Source: Oceanococcus atlanticus
GTDB taxonomy: Bacteria > Pseudomonadota > Gammaproteobacteria > Nevskiales > Oceanococcaceae
Assembly (NCBI RefSeq): GCF_002088235.1
Contig: NZ_AQQV01000001.1
Location: forward strand, 1,426,001 to 1,490,000
DNA length: 64,000 bases
Reading direction: 5' to 3'
Positions 39,642-51,600 of the stretch are shown in pieces (position 1 is the first letter of the stretch; every line of letters starts with the position of its first letter). Below the pieces are notes generated by a model. The model made no database searches, had not been told where the DNA came from, and saw only the letters and a list, made by a program, of their open reading frames with translations. The position numbers and the translations under genes are program-made.

Positions 39642-40742
39642 ATGAAGTTCAGCGCAAACCGAGACGACATACTCTCTACCCTTCAGGCCATCATTGGCGT
39701 CGTTGAGCGACGTCAAACCATGCCCGTGCTTTCCAACGTGTTGCTAGAGTTGGACGACAACCAGCTGCGTATGACCGGCACCGATCTGGAGCTAGAACTG
39801 CGTGCTGACACCCTGGTTCATGGTGAGGCCTCAGGACGTACAACTGTTCCTGCACGAAAGCTGCACGACATTTGCCGCGGTTTGCCTGACGGCTCAGAAC
39901 TTCAATTCCAGATGGATGGCAATCGCCTGCGCGTTCGGAGCGGTCGCAGTAAGTTCCTTCTGGCAACCTTGCCGGCTGAAGAATTTCCAGCGCAAGACGG
40001 TTTGGACGCCGGACGGCAATTGGCGCTCACACGACAACAACTGTCGGAACTCATTCAGCGCACTCAATTCGCAATGGCACAGCAGGACGTTCGGTTCTAC
40101 CTCAACGGTCTGTACTTTGAATTTGCTGATTCAGTCATTCGCAGCGTTGCGACCGATGGGCACCGCCTGGCCATGGCCGAAGTCGAGATCGCAGGCGGTA
40201 ACAGCGAAAAAACCAGCATCATCGTGCCACGCAAAGGGGTGACCGAGCTGCAACGCTTGCTTGGTGCCGGTAGCAGTGATCTGCAGTTTAATTTCACCGA
40301 CAACGCGTTACAGATCCATCTTGGCAATATCCGCCTGACCAGCAAGCTCATTGAAGGACGCTTCCCCGATTATGAGCGTGTGATTCCCACACAAAGCGAC
40401 AAATGGGTCACCGGTGATCGCGACGAGCTGCGTGCAGCACTTCAGCGCGCGGCGATTTTGTCGAATGAAAAATTCCGCGGTGTACGCCTGCTTCTCGAAG
40501 ACCGGTCTTTGAAGTTGCAGACACATAACCCCGAGCACGAAGAAGCCGAAGAAGAGTTGGAAGTCGAGTATGTCGGCGAAAAGCTCAGTATCGGATTCAA
40601 CGTCAACTACCTGCTTGATGCCCTGTCTGCACTAAGCACCGAACAGTACAGCTTGGGACTTTCTACGCCGGATCACAGTGGTTTGTTGCTTGAACCCGGC
40701 AATGATCAATGCAAATACGTGATCATGCCGATGAGGCTGTAG
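39642..40742 (+). CDS. dnaN: DNA polymerase III sliding clamp (beta subunit)
   Basis: 366-residue ring-forming clamp from ATG 39642 (MKFSANRDDILSTLQAIIGV), matching the family N-terminus. An in-frame TTG at 39633 is better spaced from AAGGAAG (39615-39621) and could be used, adding three residues. Three clamp domains are seen: LSNVLLELDDNQLRMTGTDL in the first, YFEFADSVIRSVATDGHRLA in the second and SIGFNVNYLLDALSALSTEQ in the third. The C-terminus KYVIMPMRL is the classic YVIMPMR(L) end. Confidence 0.97.
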   Translation: MKFSANRDDILSTLQAIIGVVERRQTMPVLSNVLLELDDNQLRMTGTDLELELRADTLVHGEASGRTTVPARKLHDICRGLPDGSELQFQMDGNRLRVRSGRSKFLLATLPAEEFPAQDGLDAGRQLALTRQQLSELIQRTQFAMAQQDVRFYLNGLYFEFADSVIRSVATDGHRLAMAEVEIAGGNSEKTSIIVPRKGVTELQRLLGAGSSDLQFNFTDNALQIHLGNIRLTSKLIEGRFPDYERVIPTQSDKWVTGDRDELRAALQRAAILSNEKFRGVRLLLEDRSLKLQTHNPEHEEAEEELEVEYVGEKLSIGFNVNYLLDALSALSTEQYSLGLSTPDHSGLLLEPGNDQCKYVIMPMRL

Positions 40743-40768
40743 GTCAGCAGGCTTTCACGAAACAGCTT

Positions 40769-41840
40769 GTGTACCTGGACTCCCTTTCGATACAAGGGCT
40801 GCGGTGTCTTGAACGCGTAGAACTGTCACTGGATAGCAAGCGCAATGTGTTTATCGGCGATAATGGCGCCGGCAAAACCAGCTTGCTTGAAGCGATATAT
40901 CTCCTGGGCCGAGGGCACAGTTTTCGCACTGCGAATTCACGTCGCCTTATTCAAGACGAACGTGATCAGTGTGTTGTCAGAGCACAGGTTCAGAATGCGC
41001 ATGGACGATTGCCCGTAGGCATTTTGAAGACCGCAGACGCGACCCGCGTGAAATTAGGCCAAGACACTGGCATCAAGCTCAGTGAGCTAGCGCGGGCGTG
41101 TCCCGTTCTTGTGCTGGAGCCTGGGCAACACCGGTTAGTAGAAGATGGGCCAGTGCTAAGACGGCGTTTTCTTGACTGGTCAGTGTTTCACGTGGAACAC
41201 GCTTACCACGAAGAATGGCGGCGCTTCTCGAGGGCGCTTAAACAGCGCAATGCCCTGCTTCGCACTGCTCAGCACGCCATGCTCCCAACGTGGACACGTG
41301 AGTTGGTCTCTGCAGCATTGAAGGTGGATCAATTTCGACGGCAAGTGTTTCAGGAACTACTGCCGCTGATTAACCACCTGCTTACGTGTTTTCTAGGCGA
41401 AGAGCATGGCCTTCGCATTCAATACCGTTCGGGGTGGCTTGCAGACAGCAGTCTTGAGGAGCAGTACGCCAAACAGTTAAGTCAGGATGTTGAACGAGGA
41501 TTTACCCAGAGCGGCCCTCATCGTGCGGAAATCCGTGTCAGTGTGGAGCGCCATGCGGCTCGGGACAGTTTGTCGCGTGGTCAGCAGAAACTACTGATTA
41601 CTGCGATGTTGCTGGGGCAAGCACAGCATTTTGCCCAACGTAACGGTATCTCGCCGATACTTCTGATCGATGATCTCGGGTCGGAGTTGGGGCAAGGTGC
41701 GCGCGCCACGCTGTATGAATTCTTGAAAAGCTACTCAGGCCAGATCTTCGTGACAGCGCTCGACGCTGACCAGATTCCTGATGAATGGAACAAGGTTGCG
41801 AAAATGTTTCACGTGAAACATGGCTCGATCGAAGCGATGG

Positions 41841-41845
<5 letters not shown>
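40769..41845 (+). CDS. recF: DNA replication and repair protein RecF
   Basis: 358-residue SMC-like ATPase that helps load RecA at gaps; E. coli RecF has 357. The start is taken as GTG 40769 (MYLDSLSIQGLRCLERVELS) on length and similarity; the frame is open upstream into dnaN. Walker A is VFIGDNGAGKTSLLEAIYLL, the ABC signature region is DSLSRGQQKLLITAMLLGQA and Walker B is PILLIDDLGSEL. Two parS-like palindromes lie inside the coding sequence, at 41184 and 41805. The latter encodes FHVKH near the C-terminus. Confidence 0.95.
41184..41199. promoter_or_regulatory. parS-like centromere site inside recF
   Basis: TGTTTCACGTGGAACA differs from a perfect ParB-binding palindrome only by one T/G asymmetry, with consensus half-sites on both sides. 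Confidence 0.75.
41805..41820. promoter_or_regulatory. Perfect parS centromere site at the end of recF
   Basis: TGTTTCACGTGAAACA is identical to the universal parS consensus. With one more base on each side (41804-41821) it is an 18-bp perfect palindrome. It ends 20 bases before the gyrB -10 hexamer. Confidence 0.9.
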
Positions 41846-44299
<2,454 letters not shown>

Positions 44300-44304
44300 G
44301 CATT

Positions 44305-44340
44305 AAAAAAAGCCTCAGCGATTGGGGAGACCGCTGAGGC
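44305..44340 (-). terminator. Intrinsic terminator at the end of the polA-side transcript
   Basis: On the minus strand a 9-bp stem (plus-strand arms GCCTCAGCG 44312-44320 and CGCTGAGGC 44332-44340) is followed by seven T (plus-strand A-run 44305-44311). It ends transcription arriving from polA. On the plus strand the hairpin has no T-run but may still protect the gyrB 3' end. Confidence 0.85.
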
Positions 44341-44503
44341 GTCTGACTCCGGTTTGGGGGAACCGGATGGCATGTCCGCCCAGGGAGTGGAGGCGGATGC
44401 GAACGCCGTTGCAGCGTTCGGTATCTATGACTGGGGGTGCGAGGAAAAGTTCCTCCGCGTTAGCCGCGATTTTTCGACCGTTTGTCGGCTCGCTGTTTAG
44501 GTC
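44305..44503 (-). ncRNA. Candidate small RNA: hairpin chain downstream of polA
   Basis: The 204 bases between gyrB and polA hold successive hairpins: 44312-44340, TCCGGTT/AACCGGA (44348-44367), TCCGCC/GGCGGA (44375-44397), CGAACGC/GCGTTCG (44400-44420) and GAGGAA/TTCCTC (44441-44455). On the minus strand, the polA strand, several loops and spacers are C-rich (CTCCCC, TTCCCCCA, CACTCCCTG, CACCCCC), and the chain ends in a strong intrinsic terminator. The position matches Spot 42 in E. coli and ErsA in Pseudomonas, which lie directly after polA. No clear promoter was found. It could simply be a structured 3' untranslated region, or one or more terminators. Confidence 0.35.
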
Positions 44504-47197
44504 CTAGCCGTGGGCCTGATCCCAGTTGCTGCCGACGCCGCCTTCGACTTTCAATGGTACGCTCAGTTCGGCGACGTTTTCCATCCGCTGCTGCAGTTTG
44601 GGTAACCACTGCTCAACCGCGTCTTCACGGATCTCGAAGACCAGTTCATCGTGCACCTGCATGATCATGCGCACCGCCTGCTGGCCTTCAAGCTGTTGGT
44701 GTATGTCGACCATCGCCAGCTTGATAATGTCCGCCGCTGTGCCTTGCAGCGGCGCATTGATCGCGACCCGCTCGGCGGCCTGGCGCCGGCTGCCATTGCG
44801 ATCATTGATTTCCGGCAGATAGAGTCGCCGCCCGTACAGGGTTTCGACATATCCGCTGTCGTGGGCCTGCTGCTTGCACCGTTCCATATACTCGGCGACG
44901 CCAGGATAGCGATTGAAAAAGCGCTCCATATGGCTCTGTGCTTCGCTGCGGGCAATACTCAGATTGCGGGCCAGCCCGAACGCAGAGATGCCGTAAATCA
45001 GGCCGAAATTGATGGCCTTGGCAGCACGCCGATGGCTGCTTTCGATCTGATCCAGCGGGATATCAAACACCTCGCTGGCGGTCCGGCTGTGAATGTCCTG
45101 GCCGGACAGGAACGCATCCTTCATGCTCGCATCGTCGGACATATGCGCCATCAGGCGCAGCTCGATCTGGGAGTAGTCGAGCGCGACGATGCGCTGGCCT
45201 TCAGACGCCACAAAGGCTTGTCTGATGCGTCGACCGTCGTCGTTGCGAATGGGAATATTCTGCAGATTGGGGTCGGATGACGACAGCCGCCCGGTCGCTG
45301 CGACCGCCTGATGGTAGGAGGTGTGCACCCGACCGGTGTGCGGGTTGATGTTGCCCGGCAGCTTTTCGGTGTAGGTCGAACGCAGCTTGGCCAACCCGCG
45401 CCAGTCCAGGATCATCTGCGGCAACTCGTGCTGATCGGCGAGCTCCTGCAGCACATCCTCGGCCGTTGACGGAGCGCCTTTGGGTGTCTTTCTCAGCACC
45501 GGCAATTCCAGCTGATCGAACAGGATGTCCTTGAGCTGGGCTGGCGAATTCAGATTGAACGGTGCGCCGGCGATCTCGTGCGCACGGCGTTCCATCTCGT
45601 CCATGCGCTCGGCGAATTCGCCACTGGCCTGGGCAAGCAAGTTGCGATCGACCAGCACCCCATTGGCCTCGATGGCCGCGAGCACCTCGATCAGCGGTTG
45701 CTCGATCTGTCGATAGACTTTGAGCAGCTTGTCGTCGGCCTGCAGTTCGCCACCGATGCGCTGGTGCAGTGCGAAGGTGACCGCGGCATCTTCACCGGCG
45801 TACTCGGCCGCCTTGTCGAGATCAATCTGGTTGAAGGTCAGCTGCTTGCGACCACTGCCCGCGATGTCTTTGAAGCTGATCGTGTCACGATCAAGATAAA
45901 AGCGCGCTAGCGAATCCATGTCATGGCGACTGGCTGTGGCATTCAACACATAGGATTCCAGCATGGTATCCCAGGCCACACCGCGCAGCGGCATGTCATG
46001 GCGACGCAGCACATGCATGTCGTATTTGCCGTGCTGGGCAATTTTGGCCCGCGAGGTGTCCGCCAGCACTTCGGCCAGTTCGTTGCGTACCGTATCCAGG
46101 GGCAGTTGCTGCGGCGCGCCGAGATAGTCATGTGCAACGGGCAAGTACCAGGCCTTATTGTCGGCGGTGGCGAATGACAGTCCCACAAGCCGCGCCTGCT
46201 GCGGATCCAGACTGTCGGTTTCGGTGTCCACCGCGAATAGCTCGGCGGCCTTGAGCGCATCCCTGAGCGTGATCAGGGCTTCTTCGTCCAGTACCGTTTC
46301 AACCTCGATGTGCTGCTGCGGCGCTTTGTCCTTGGCGGCGCGTACCGAGCCTCCCCCGGCAACCTGTTCCACCCAACGATTGAAGCCGAATCGGCGCGCA
46401 AAGGCGGCAAAGCCATCGCTGTCCAGCGCTTTACGCGTGAGGCTGTCGATGCCGGTTGGCAGTTCCAGTTCATCCTTGACGGTGACCAGCTCGCGCGACA
46501 GCGGCAGTTGATCAAGATGGGCGCGCAATTTCTCGCCAATCTTGCCCTTGATCTCATCGGCATGCTCGATGATCGCATCCAGCGTGTCGTAGCTTGCGAG
46601 CCACTTGGCCGCGGTTTTCGCACCCACCCCGGGCACGCCGGGTACATTGTCGGAGCTGTCACCCATCAGGGCCAGCCAGTCGACGATCTGATCCGGGCGT
46701 ACCGCGTACTTTTCCTTGATGCCGTCGGCGTCGTAGAGGGTGCCCTTCATGGTGTCGAGCAGCTGCACCTGGGGGCTGACCATCTGGGCCAGATCCTTGT
46801 CGCCACTGACCACCAGGACCTCGCGGCCATCCTCCGCCGCCTGCCTGGCCAGTGTGGCAATGACATCGTCGGCTTCAACCCCGGCAACCTGCAGACGCGG
46901 CAGACCCAACACATCGATCAATTCACACAGTGGCTCGAACTGTGCGGACAGTTCCGGCGGCACCGGCGGCCGATTGGCTTTGTACTCAGCGTACAGCTCG
47001 TGGCGAAAGGTCTTGCCGCGCGGGTCGAAAATCACCGCGATGTGTTGCGGGTCGTAGTCTTTGAGCAGCTTCTGCAGCATGTTGCCCATGCCGAAGATGG
47101 CGCCAGTGGGTTGACCATCCGGTGAGGTCAGTCGCGGGAGCGCATGAAAGGCGCGGTACAGCCAGGACGAACCGTCAACCAGGATGATCGCACTCAT
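44504..47197 (-). CDS. polA: DNA polymerase I
   Basis: 897-residue repair and Okazaki-fragment polymerase. The N-terminal 5'-3' exonuclease covers residues 1 to about 290 (ILVDGSSWLYRAFHALPRLT; VSGDKDLAQMVSPQVQLLD). The 3'-5' proofreading domain keeps its acidic residues (FAVDTETDSLDPQQARLVGL). The polymerase has motif A VALDYSQIELRLMAHMS, motif B RRAAKAINFGLIYGISAFGL and motif C MQVHDELVFEI. All three activities therefore look intact. The start ATG overlaps the lysA stop (ATGA), so it is co-transcribed with lysA upstream. Confidence 0.98.
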   Translation of the reverse strand: MSAIILVDGSSWLYRAFHALPRLTSPDGQPTGAIFGMGNMLQKLLKDYDPQHIAVIFDPRGKTFRHELYAEYKANRPPVPPELSAQFEPLCELIDVLGLPRLQVAGVEADDVIATLARQAAEDGREVLVVSGDKDLAQMVSPQVQLLDTMKGTLYDADGIKEKYAVRPDQIVDWLALMGDSSDNVPGVPGVGAKTAAKWLASYDTLDAIIEHADEIKGKIGEKLRAHLDQLPLSRELVTVKDELELPTGIDSLTRKALDSDGFAAFARRFGFNRWVEQVAGGGSVRAAKDKAPQQHIEVETVLDEEALITLRDALKAAELFAVDTETDSLDPQQARLVGLSFATADNKAWYLPVAHDYLGAPQQLPLDTVRNELAEVLADTSRAKIAQHGKYDMHVLRRHDMPLRGVAWDTMLESYVLNATASRHDMDSLARFYLDRDTISFKDIAGSGRKQLTFNQIDLDKAAEYAGEDAAVTFALHQRIGGELQADDKLLKVYRQIEQPLIEVLAAIEANGVLVDRNLLAQASGEFAERMDEMERRAHEIAGAPFNLNSPAQLKDILFDQLELPVLRKTPKGAPSTAEDVLQELADQHELPQMILDWRGLAKLRSTYTEKLPGNINPHTGRVHTSYHQAVAATGRLSSSDPNLQNIPIRNDDGRRIRQAFVASEGQRIVALDYSQIELRLMAHMSDDASMKDAFLSGQDIHSRTASEVFDIPLDQIESSHRRAAKAINFGLIYGISAFGLARNLSIARSEAQSHMERFFNRYPGVAEYMERCKQQAHDSGYVETLYGRRLYLPEINDRNGSRRQAAERVAINAPLQGTAADIIKLAMVDIHQQLEGQQAVRMIMQVHDELVFEIREDAVEQWLPKLQQRMENVAELSVPLKVEGGVGSNWDQAHG

Positions 47198-48444
47198 TTC
47201 GGAAGAACCTTTTCCAATTCAAAGAGTTGCTCAACTTTCTCTCGCTCGCGGACCAGATGAACCTGAGCGCCATCCACCATGACTTCGGCCGGGCGTGGCC
47301 GCGAGTTGTAGTTTGAGCTCATGGTAAAGCCGTAAGCACCGGCCGAGCGGACGGCCAGTAGATCGCCCTGGCTGATGGCCAGTTCACGTTCCTTGCCGAG
47401 CCAGTCACCCGACTCGCAAACCGGGCCTACGATATCCCAGGTTTTTGTTGTGGCCTGCCGGTTCTTGTGCGTCGGTACGATGTTCTGCCACGCGTTGTAC
47501 AGCGTTGGCCGGATCAACTCGGACATGGAGGCATCGACAATCGCGAAATTTCGGTGAGGCGTAGGCTTGAGGTATTCAACCCGCGTCAGCAACAGGCCGG
47601 CATTGCCGGCAATGGCCCGGCCCGGTTCCATCAGAATCTGCAACTTGCGACCGCCCAGCAACGGCGTTAGCGCACGCGCATAATCGGAAGGATGAGGAGG
47701 TTGTTCACTGTTGTAGCGAATACCCAAACCACCACCCACATTGAGATGGTGTATCTCCACCCCGCGCTGGCCGAGTCGATCAACCAACTCCAGCATGCGC
47801 CCCATGGCGTCGAGCAAAGGCTGCAGTTCGGTCAGCTGCGAGCCGATGTGGCAGTCCATGCCGCTGACTTTCAATCCTGGCAGCTCATTGGCTTTGAGAA
47901 ACAGGCGCTCGGCCTGACTCATATCAATCCCGAATTTGTTCTCCTTCAGGCCGGTGGAAATGTAGGGATGCGTTTTCGCATCGACATCCGGATTGACCCG
48001 CAGCGCAACCGGGGCGCGAACGCCTGCACGGGCTGCGATATCACTGAGTCGTTCAAGCTCTGCTTCCGACTCCACATTGAACGACCGAATACCGGCCTTA
48101 AGCGCCAGCTCAATTTCGTCGACGCGCTTTCCGACGCCGGAAAAAACAATCTTGGCGGGATCACCGCCAGCTGCCAGAACACGCTGCAGCTCGCCAGCAG
48201 AGACAATGTCGAAACCCGCACCCAAACGCGCAAGCACGTTCAGCACTGCGAGGTTGCTGTTGGCTTTAACGGCGTAGCAAACCAGATGGTCGACCCCTTC
48301 CAGCGCATCGTCAAACGCCTTGAAATGGCGCTCCAGCGTTGCCCGAGAGTAAACAAACAGAGGCGTGCCGTAACGCTCGGCAAGGTCACGGACCGCGACA
48401 TCTTCAGCGTAGAGATCGCCGTCGCGGTAATCGAAATGATCCAT
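47194..48444 (-). CDS. lysA: Diaminopimelate decarboxylase
   Basis: 416-residue PLP enzyme for the last step of lysine synthesis, converting meso-diaminopimelate to lysine. The PLP lysine is in LVCYAVKANSNLAVLNVLAR. KFGIDMSQAE, CHIGSQLTELQPLLDAMGRM and the glycine-rich phosphate loop LNVGGGLGIRYNSEQ follow. The C-terminal active-site block includes GPVCESGDWLGKERELAISQ, whose cysteine contributes to the dimer site. Its start shares one base with the lptM stop (TGATG), and its stop overlaps polA. Confidence 0.97.
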   Translation of the reverse strand: MDHFDYRDGDLYAEDVAVRDLAERYGTPLFVYSRATLERHFKAFDDALEGVDHLVCYAVKANSNLAVLNVLARLGAGFDIVSAGELQRVLAAGGDPAKIVFSGVGKRVDEIELALKAGIRSFNVESEAELERLSDIAARAGVRAPVALRVNPDVDAKTHPYISTGLKENKFGIDMSQAERLFLKANELPGLKVSGMDCHIGSQLTELQPLLDAMGRMLELVDRLGQRGVEIHHLNVGGGLGIRYNSEQPPHPSDYARALTPLLGGRKLQILMEPGRAIAGNAGLLLTRVEYLKPTPHRNFAIVDASMSELIRPTLYNAWQNIVPTHKNRQATTKTWDIVGPVCESGDWLGKERELAISQGDLLAVRSAGAYGFTMSSNYNSRPRPAEVMVDGAQVHLVREREKVEQLFELEKVLPK

Positions 48445-48569
48445 CAGTGGTCCTGTGGGGCTGGTGTTGTGGTGGTTGCGGGGCTTTCCGGCAGGTACAG
48501 ATCGCCGCTCTGTCCGCAGGCGGCAAGCAAGTACACGATCACGAGGATAGGCAGAAGTATGAGACGCAC
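48444..48569 (-). CDS. lptM: LptM-type small lipoprotein
   Basis: 41-residue predicted lipoprotein, too short for most gene callers. From GTG 48569 it reads MRLILLPILVIVYLLAAC, a signal peptide ending in the lipobox LAAC. It continues GQSGDLYLPESPATTTT, the conserved CGxxGxLYLP start of LptM (YifL), which in E. coli helps mature the LPS transporter LptD with its disulfides. The TGATG junction with lysA matches the common lptM-lysA or lptM-dapF pairing. A TACAAT -10-like element (48600-48605, minus strand) lies just upstream. No good ribosome-binding site is seen, so the exact start is uncertain. Confidence 0.85.
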   Translation of the reverse strand: MRLILLPILVIVYLLAACGQSGDLYLPESPATTTTPAPQDH

Positions 48570-48638
48570 CGGCAGCGGGTCTACGACAAACAGCCCTCTA
48601 TTGTACGGACAGCCATCGTTTGCGGCATCCGCCGCAGA

Positions 48639-51600
48639 TCAGCGTTCGATGGTGTAGAACAGGTCCCCACCCGACTCCACGCCGGATTCGGTCTGCAAGC
48701 TCCATTTGCTTGAAAGCTGATAACGCAGGCGGAAGGTGTACACCGGCTCGAACAGCCCGATGCCATAGCTGACGTAAATATCCGGACTGAGATACTTGCC
48801 GAGCACCAGACTGGCCTGGTTGGCTTGTTCGCCGGGCTGGGTGCCGATCGAGACCTCGTCCAGCCCCAGTTTGCCTTTGAAGCGCTTGGCCAGGAAATCG
48901 CCGCCTTTCAGTCCCAAAGCCAGCGCCGCATTGTTGAGCATGGCCTGATCATCTTCGCTGCGTGCTTCTGCAGCACGCCCAAGCACCAGATAGCTGAGCT
49001 GATCCGTTTCCCGCATACCAGGTTCGGAATACAGACTGACCTGCGGTTTGTCCAAAGGCCCGCGGACGATGACCCCGGCACGAATGTCTGTGGTGGCCTG
49101 CCGGTAGGCCTTGATATCCAGCCCAGGCTCGGTGAGTGGCCCGCCGCTGAAAATAAGCCGCCCGCGTTCGATCTGCAGGTTCTGACCATAGGCTTTGTAA
49201 CGCCCGTCACGCAGGCGCAGATCGCCTTCGCCGGTGGCTGCGCGTCCCGGCCGCAGGCGTGTTTTCAGCCGACCATCCAGATCCGTGGTCAGCCCAAGTC
49301 CTTCAAAATGGACTTTGCGCCCCAGCACCAACTCAATTTCACTGTGAACCTGAAGACCGCTGCGGGTTTGCGTGTCCTGGCCGACAATAATCTGGTCCGC
49401 GTCCGGTGCTATGGCACCGCGGCTGCTGATCTCACGCGGACGAATATCCGCGCTGGGGACAGTGATCCGACCTGACAGGTCGAGACGCGGCGGCGATACT
49501 TTCAGCTTAAGGTCCGGACTGACCAGTACCCGTGCTTCCGGAATATCCACCGCCAGAAAGTTCTCGCCGCTGACGCTGGCATTGACCTGAGCTTGAGCAG
49601 CGGACCAATCGACCTTGCCAAGAACCTGCATGTGTCCGTCACCGGAGTGTGTGGAAGCTTCAAGATCCAGGGTATTGTCGCCACCGCCGCTCAAGCGTAT
49701 GCGTGTTTGCTGCAGATGGATATCGGGAGTGTCGAGGTGAAAACGACCGTCATCAAGCAAGATATCGCCACCCAGCGCCGGCTTTGCAAGCGAACCTTGC
49801 AGGCGCAGTTGACCGTTGATCGCACCCTGCGCGCTCAGCACTTCCGGAACAAAGGCGCTCACCACCGACAAATCATCAAGGCTTACCCGCATCTGACCAT
49901 CCAAAGCCTGTTGCGTATCCAGTTTGAAACGGCCGCTAAAGCCGCCCGGGCGACCATCATCCAGCTGTAATGGAAAATCCCACTGCGCATCAACCGCCAG
50001 CCCCTGCGTATTGGCACGCAGTTCACCGGGTAGCAAGGTCAGCAGTGGGACGTCGTCCTGCTCCTGACGAGTGGCAATCTGGATGTCGCTGGTCCGTAGG
50101 GACAACCGTGCCTTGGGTTGATCCAGCGGTGATGGCGCGAGAGCCAGATCCAGCTCAACCTCGCCATCAATGCGGCTACCGGGTGGCAGTAGGCGGCGCA
50201 GGCGATTGAGGTTGTATCCGCGCAACTCAAGTTTGGCGCTGGCCTGACGTGTATCCCAGCTTCCTTCAAGGCAAGACGCGGCATCGCGACTCCGCCAGCA
50301 GTGCCGGCTGAGCGTCAGTCCATTAGATTTCGACCACCTCAAGTTGGCCCCGGGATCAGCCGTCCAGGCCATAAATGGCGGGCGCGGCGCCGGGCCGAAA
50401 CGCCATTCACCCTGGCTTAGCTCGACGCGCAGTTGCTGTTTGCGCTTGTCCCAGGTGCTGTTGAAACCGAGGCTGCCTTGGGCGCGCGATTCGACCACGG
50501 TGAGTTGGCTGCGGATGTTGTCCAGGTGTCCTTTGCTGCTCAGCTCTAGCTGCTCCAGATACAAGCCGGATCCGGACAGATCCTCGGCTAACAGGGTTAG
50601 GTCAACACGGCTTGCAGACACATCGCCTTTTGACGCCAGGCGCGCAAGACTGAAACCGGCGGCTTGTATGTCGTGCCCGTCGAGCGTCCAGTTAAGCGTT
50701 GGCAGTGCATCGCTGCCGCTGACCGCAATGTTGGCACTGACACGCCCTTGAAGTTGTTCATCCAGCTTGGCCAGATCCGGTGCGCGCAGCTGCAGATTGC
50801 CTTGCCAACGTTGGGCCCGCCGCACATGTCCGTTGAGTTGTGCATCGGCCCAGTTCAGCTTGAGCTGCTGGGCGTACCAATCTTGCGGGCTGGCATAAGC
50901 GCCATGGGTGGTCAGCTGTATGGGTTGGTTGCGCAAGCTGCCATCCAGCTTGATACGTGGGAACTGGGCCGAGAATCCCTTGCTCATATCGACATGTGCG
51001 ATCACCTGACCGTTCAGGGATGATGGCCACTGCTCAGCCCACAGCGCGGTATCTACACGGTCCAGATCCAATGTGGCCTTAAGTTTCTGTGAGGCTGCGT
51101 TGTACAGCACATCCAACTTGATCTGGGCTGGTTCTTGGTCTGCCGGGCGGGAACGATCGGGAATCTGGTCCCATTGGCCCTGAACGGACCACTCGCCGTC
51201 CACGTCCGGGCTGCGCACGGTGACGAAAAGGCGTGACGACGGCAACTGTTCACCGTCCAGTTCGGCATCAATCAGGGCGTGGGCCTTTTGCTCAATCAAG
51301 GCTAACTTGGCTTCGCCACTGGGGCTGGACCACGTGTTGCTATCCAGCGGCCAGCGCACGGCGTTCCAGCTCAGATTGGCGTCGCAGTCCAGGGCTGGCC
51401 ATGGGCATATGGCATCAGCTGCAAGATACAGTGGCTCACTATGCAGCCCCTGAACGGTCAGTTCATCAACGATGATTTGCTGCGGCGAAATCTGAGCCGA
51501 AAGTTGTGCCTGCCACTGCCCGTAGTCGCTCAGATCCAGGTTCTCCAGCGTCATCCGCAGGCTTTGATCGGACAATGTGGCTTGGGCCTGGGCCTGATTT

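Noticed and set aside
44312-44474. CsrB/RsmZ-type CsrA-sponge RNA on the plus strand
   Set aside because: Several GGA motifs occur, but few lie in proper hairpin loops in an ANGGA context, and the only plus-strand terminator candidate is a four-base stem with T5. The minus-strand reading is better.
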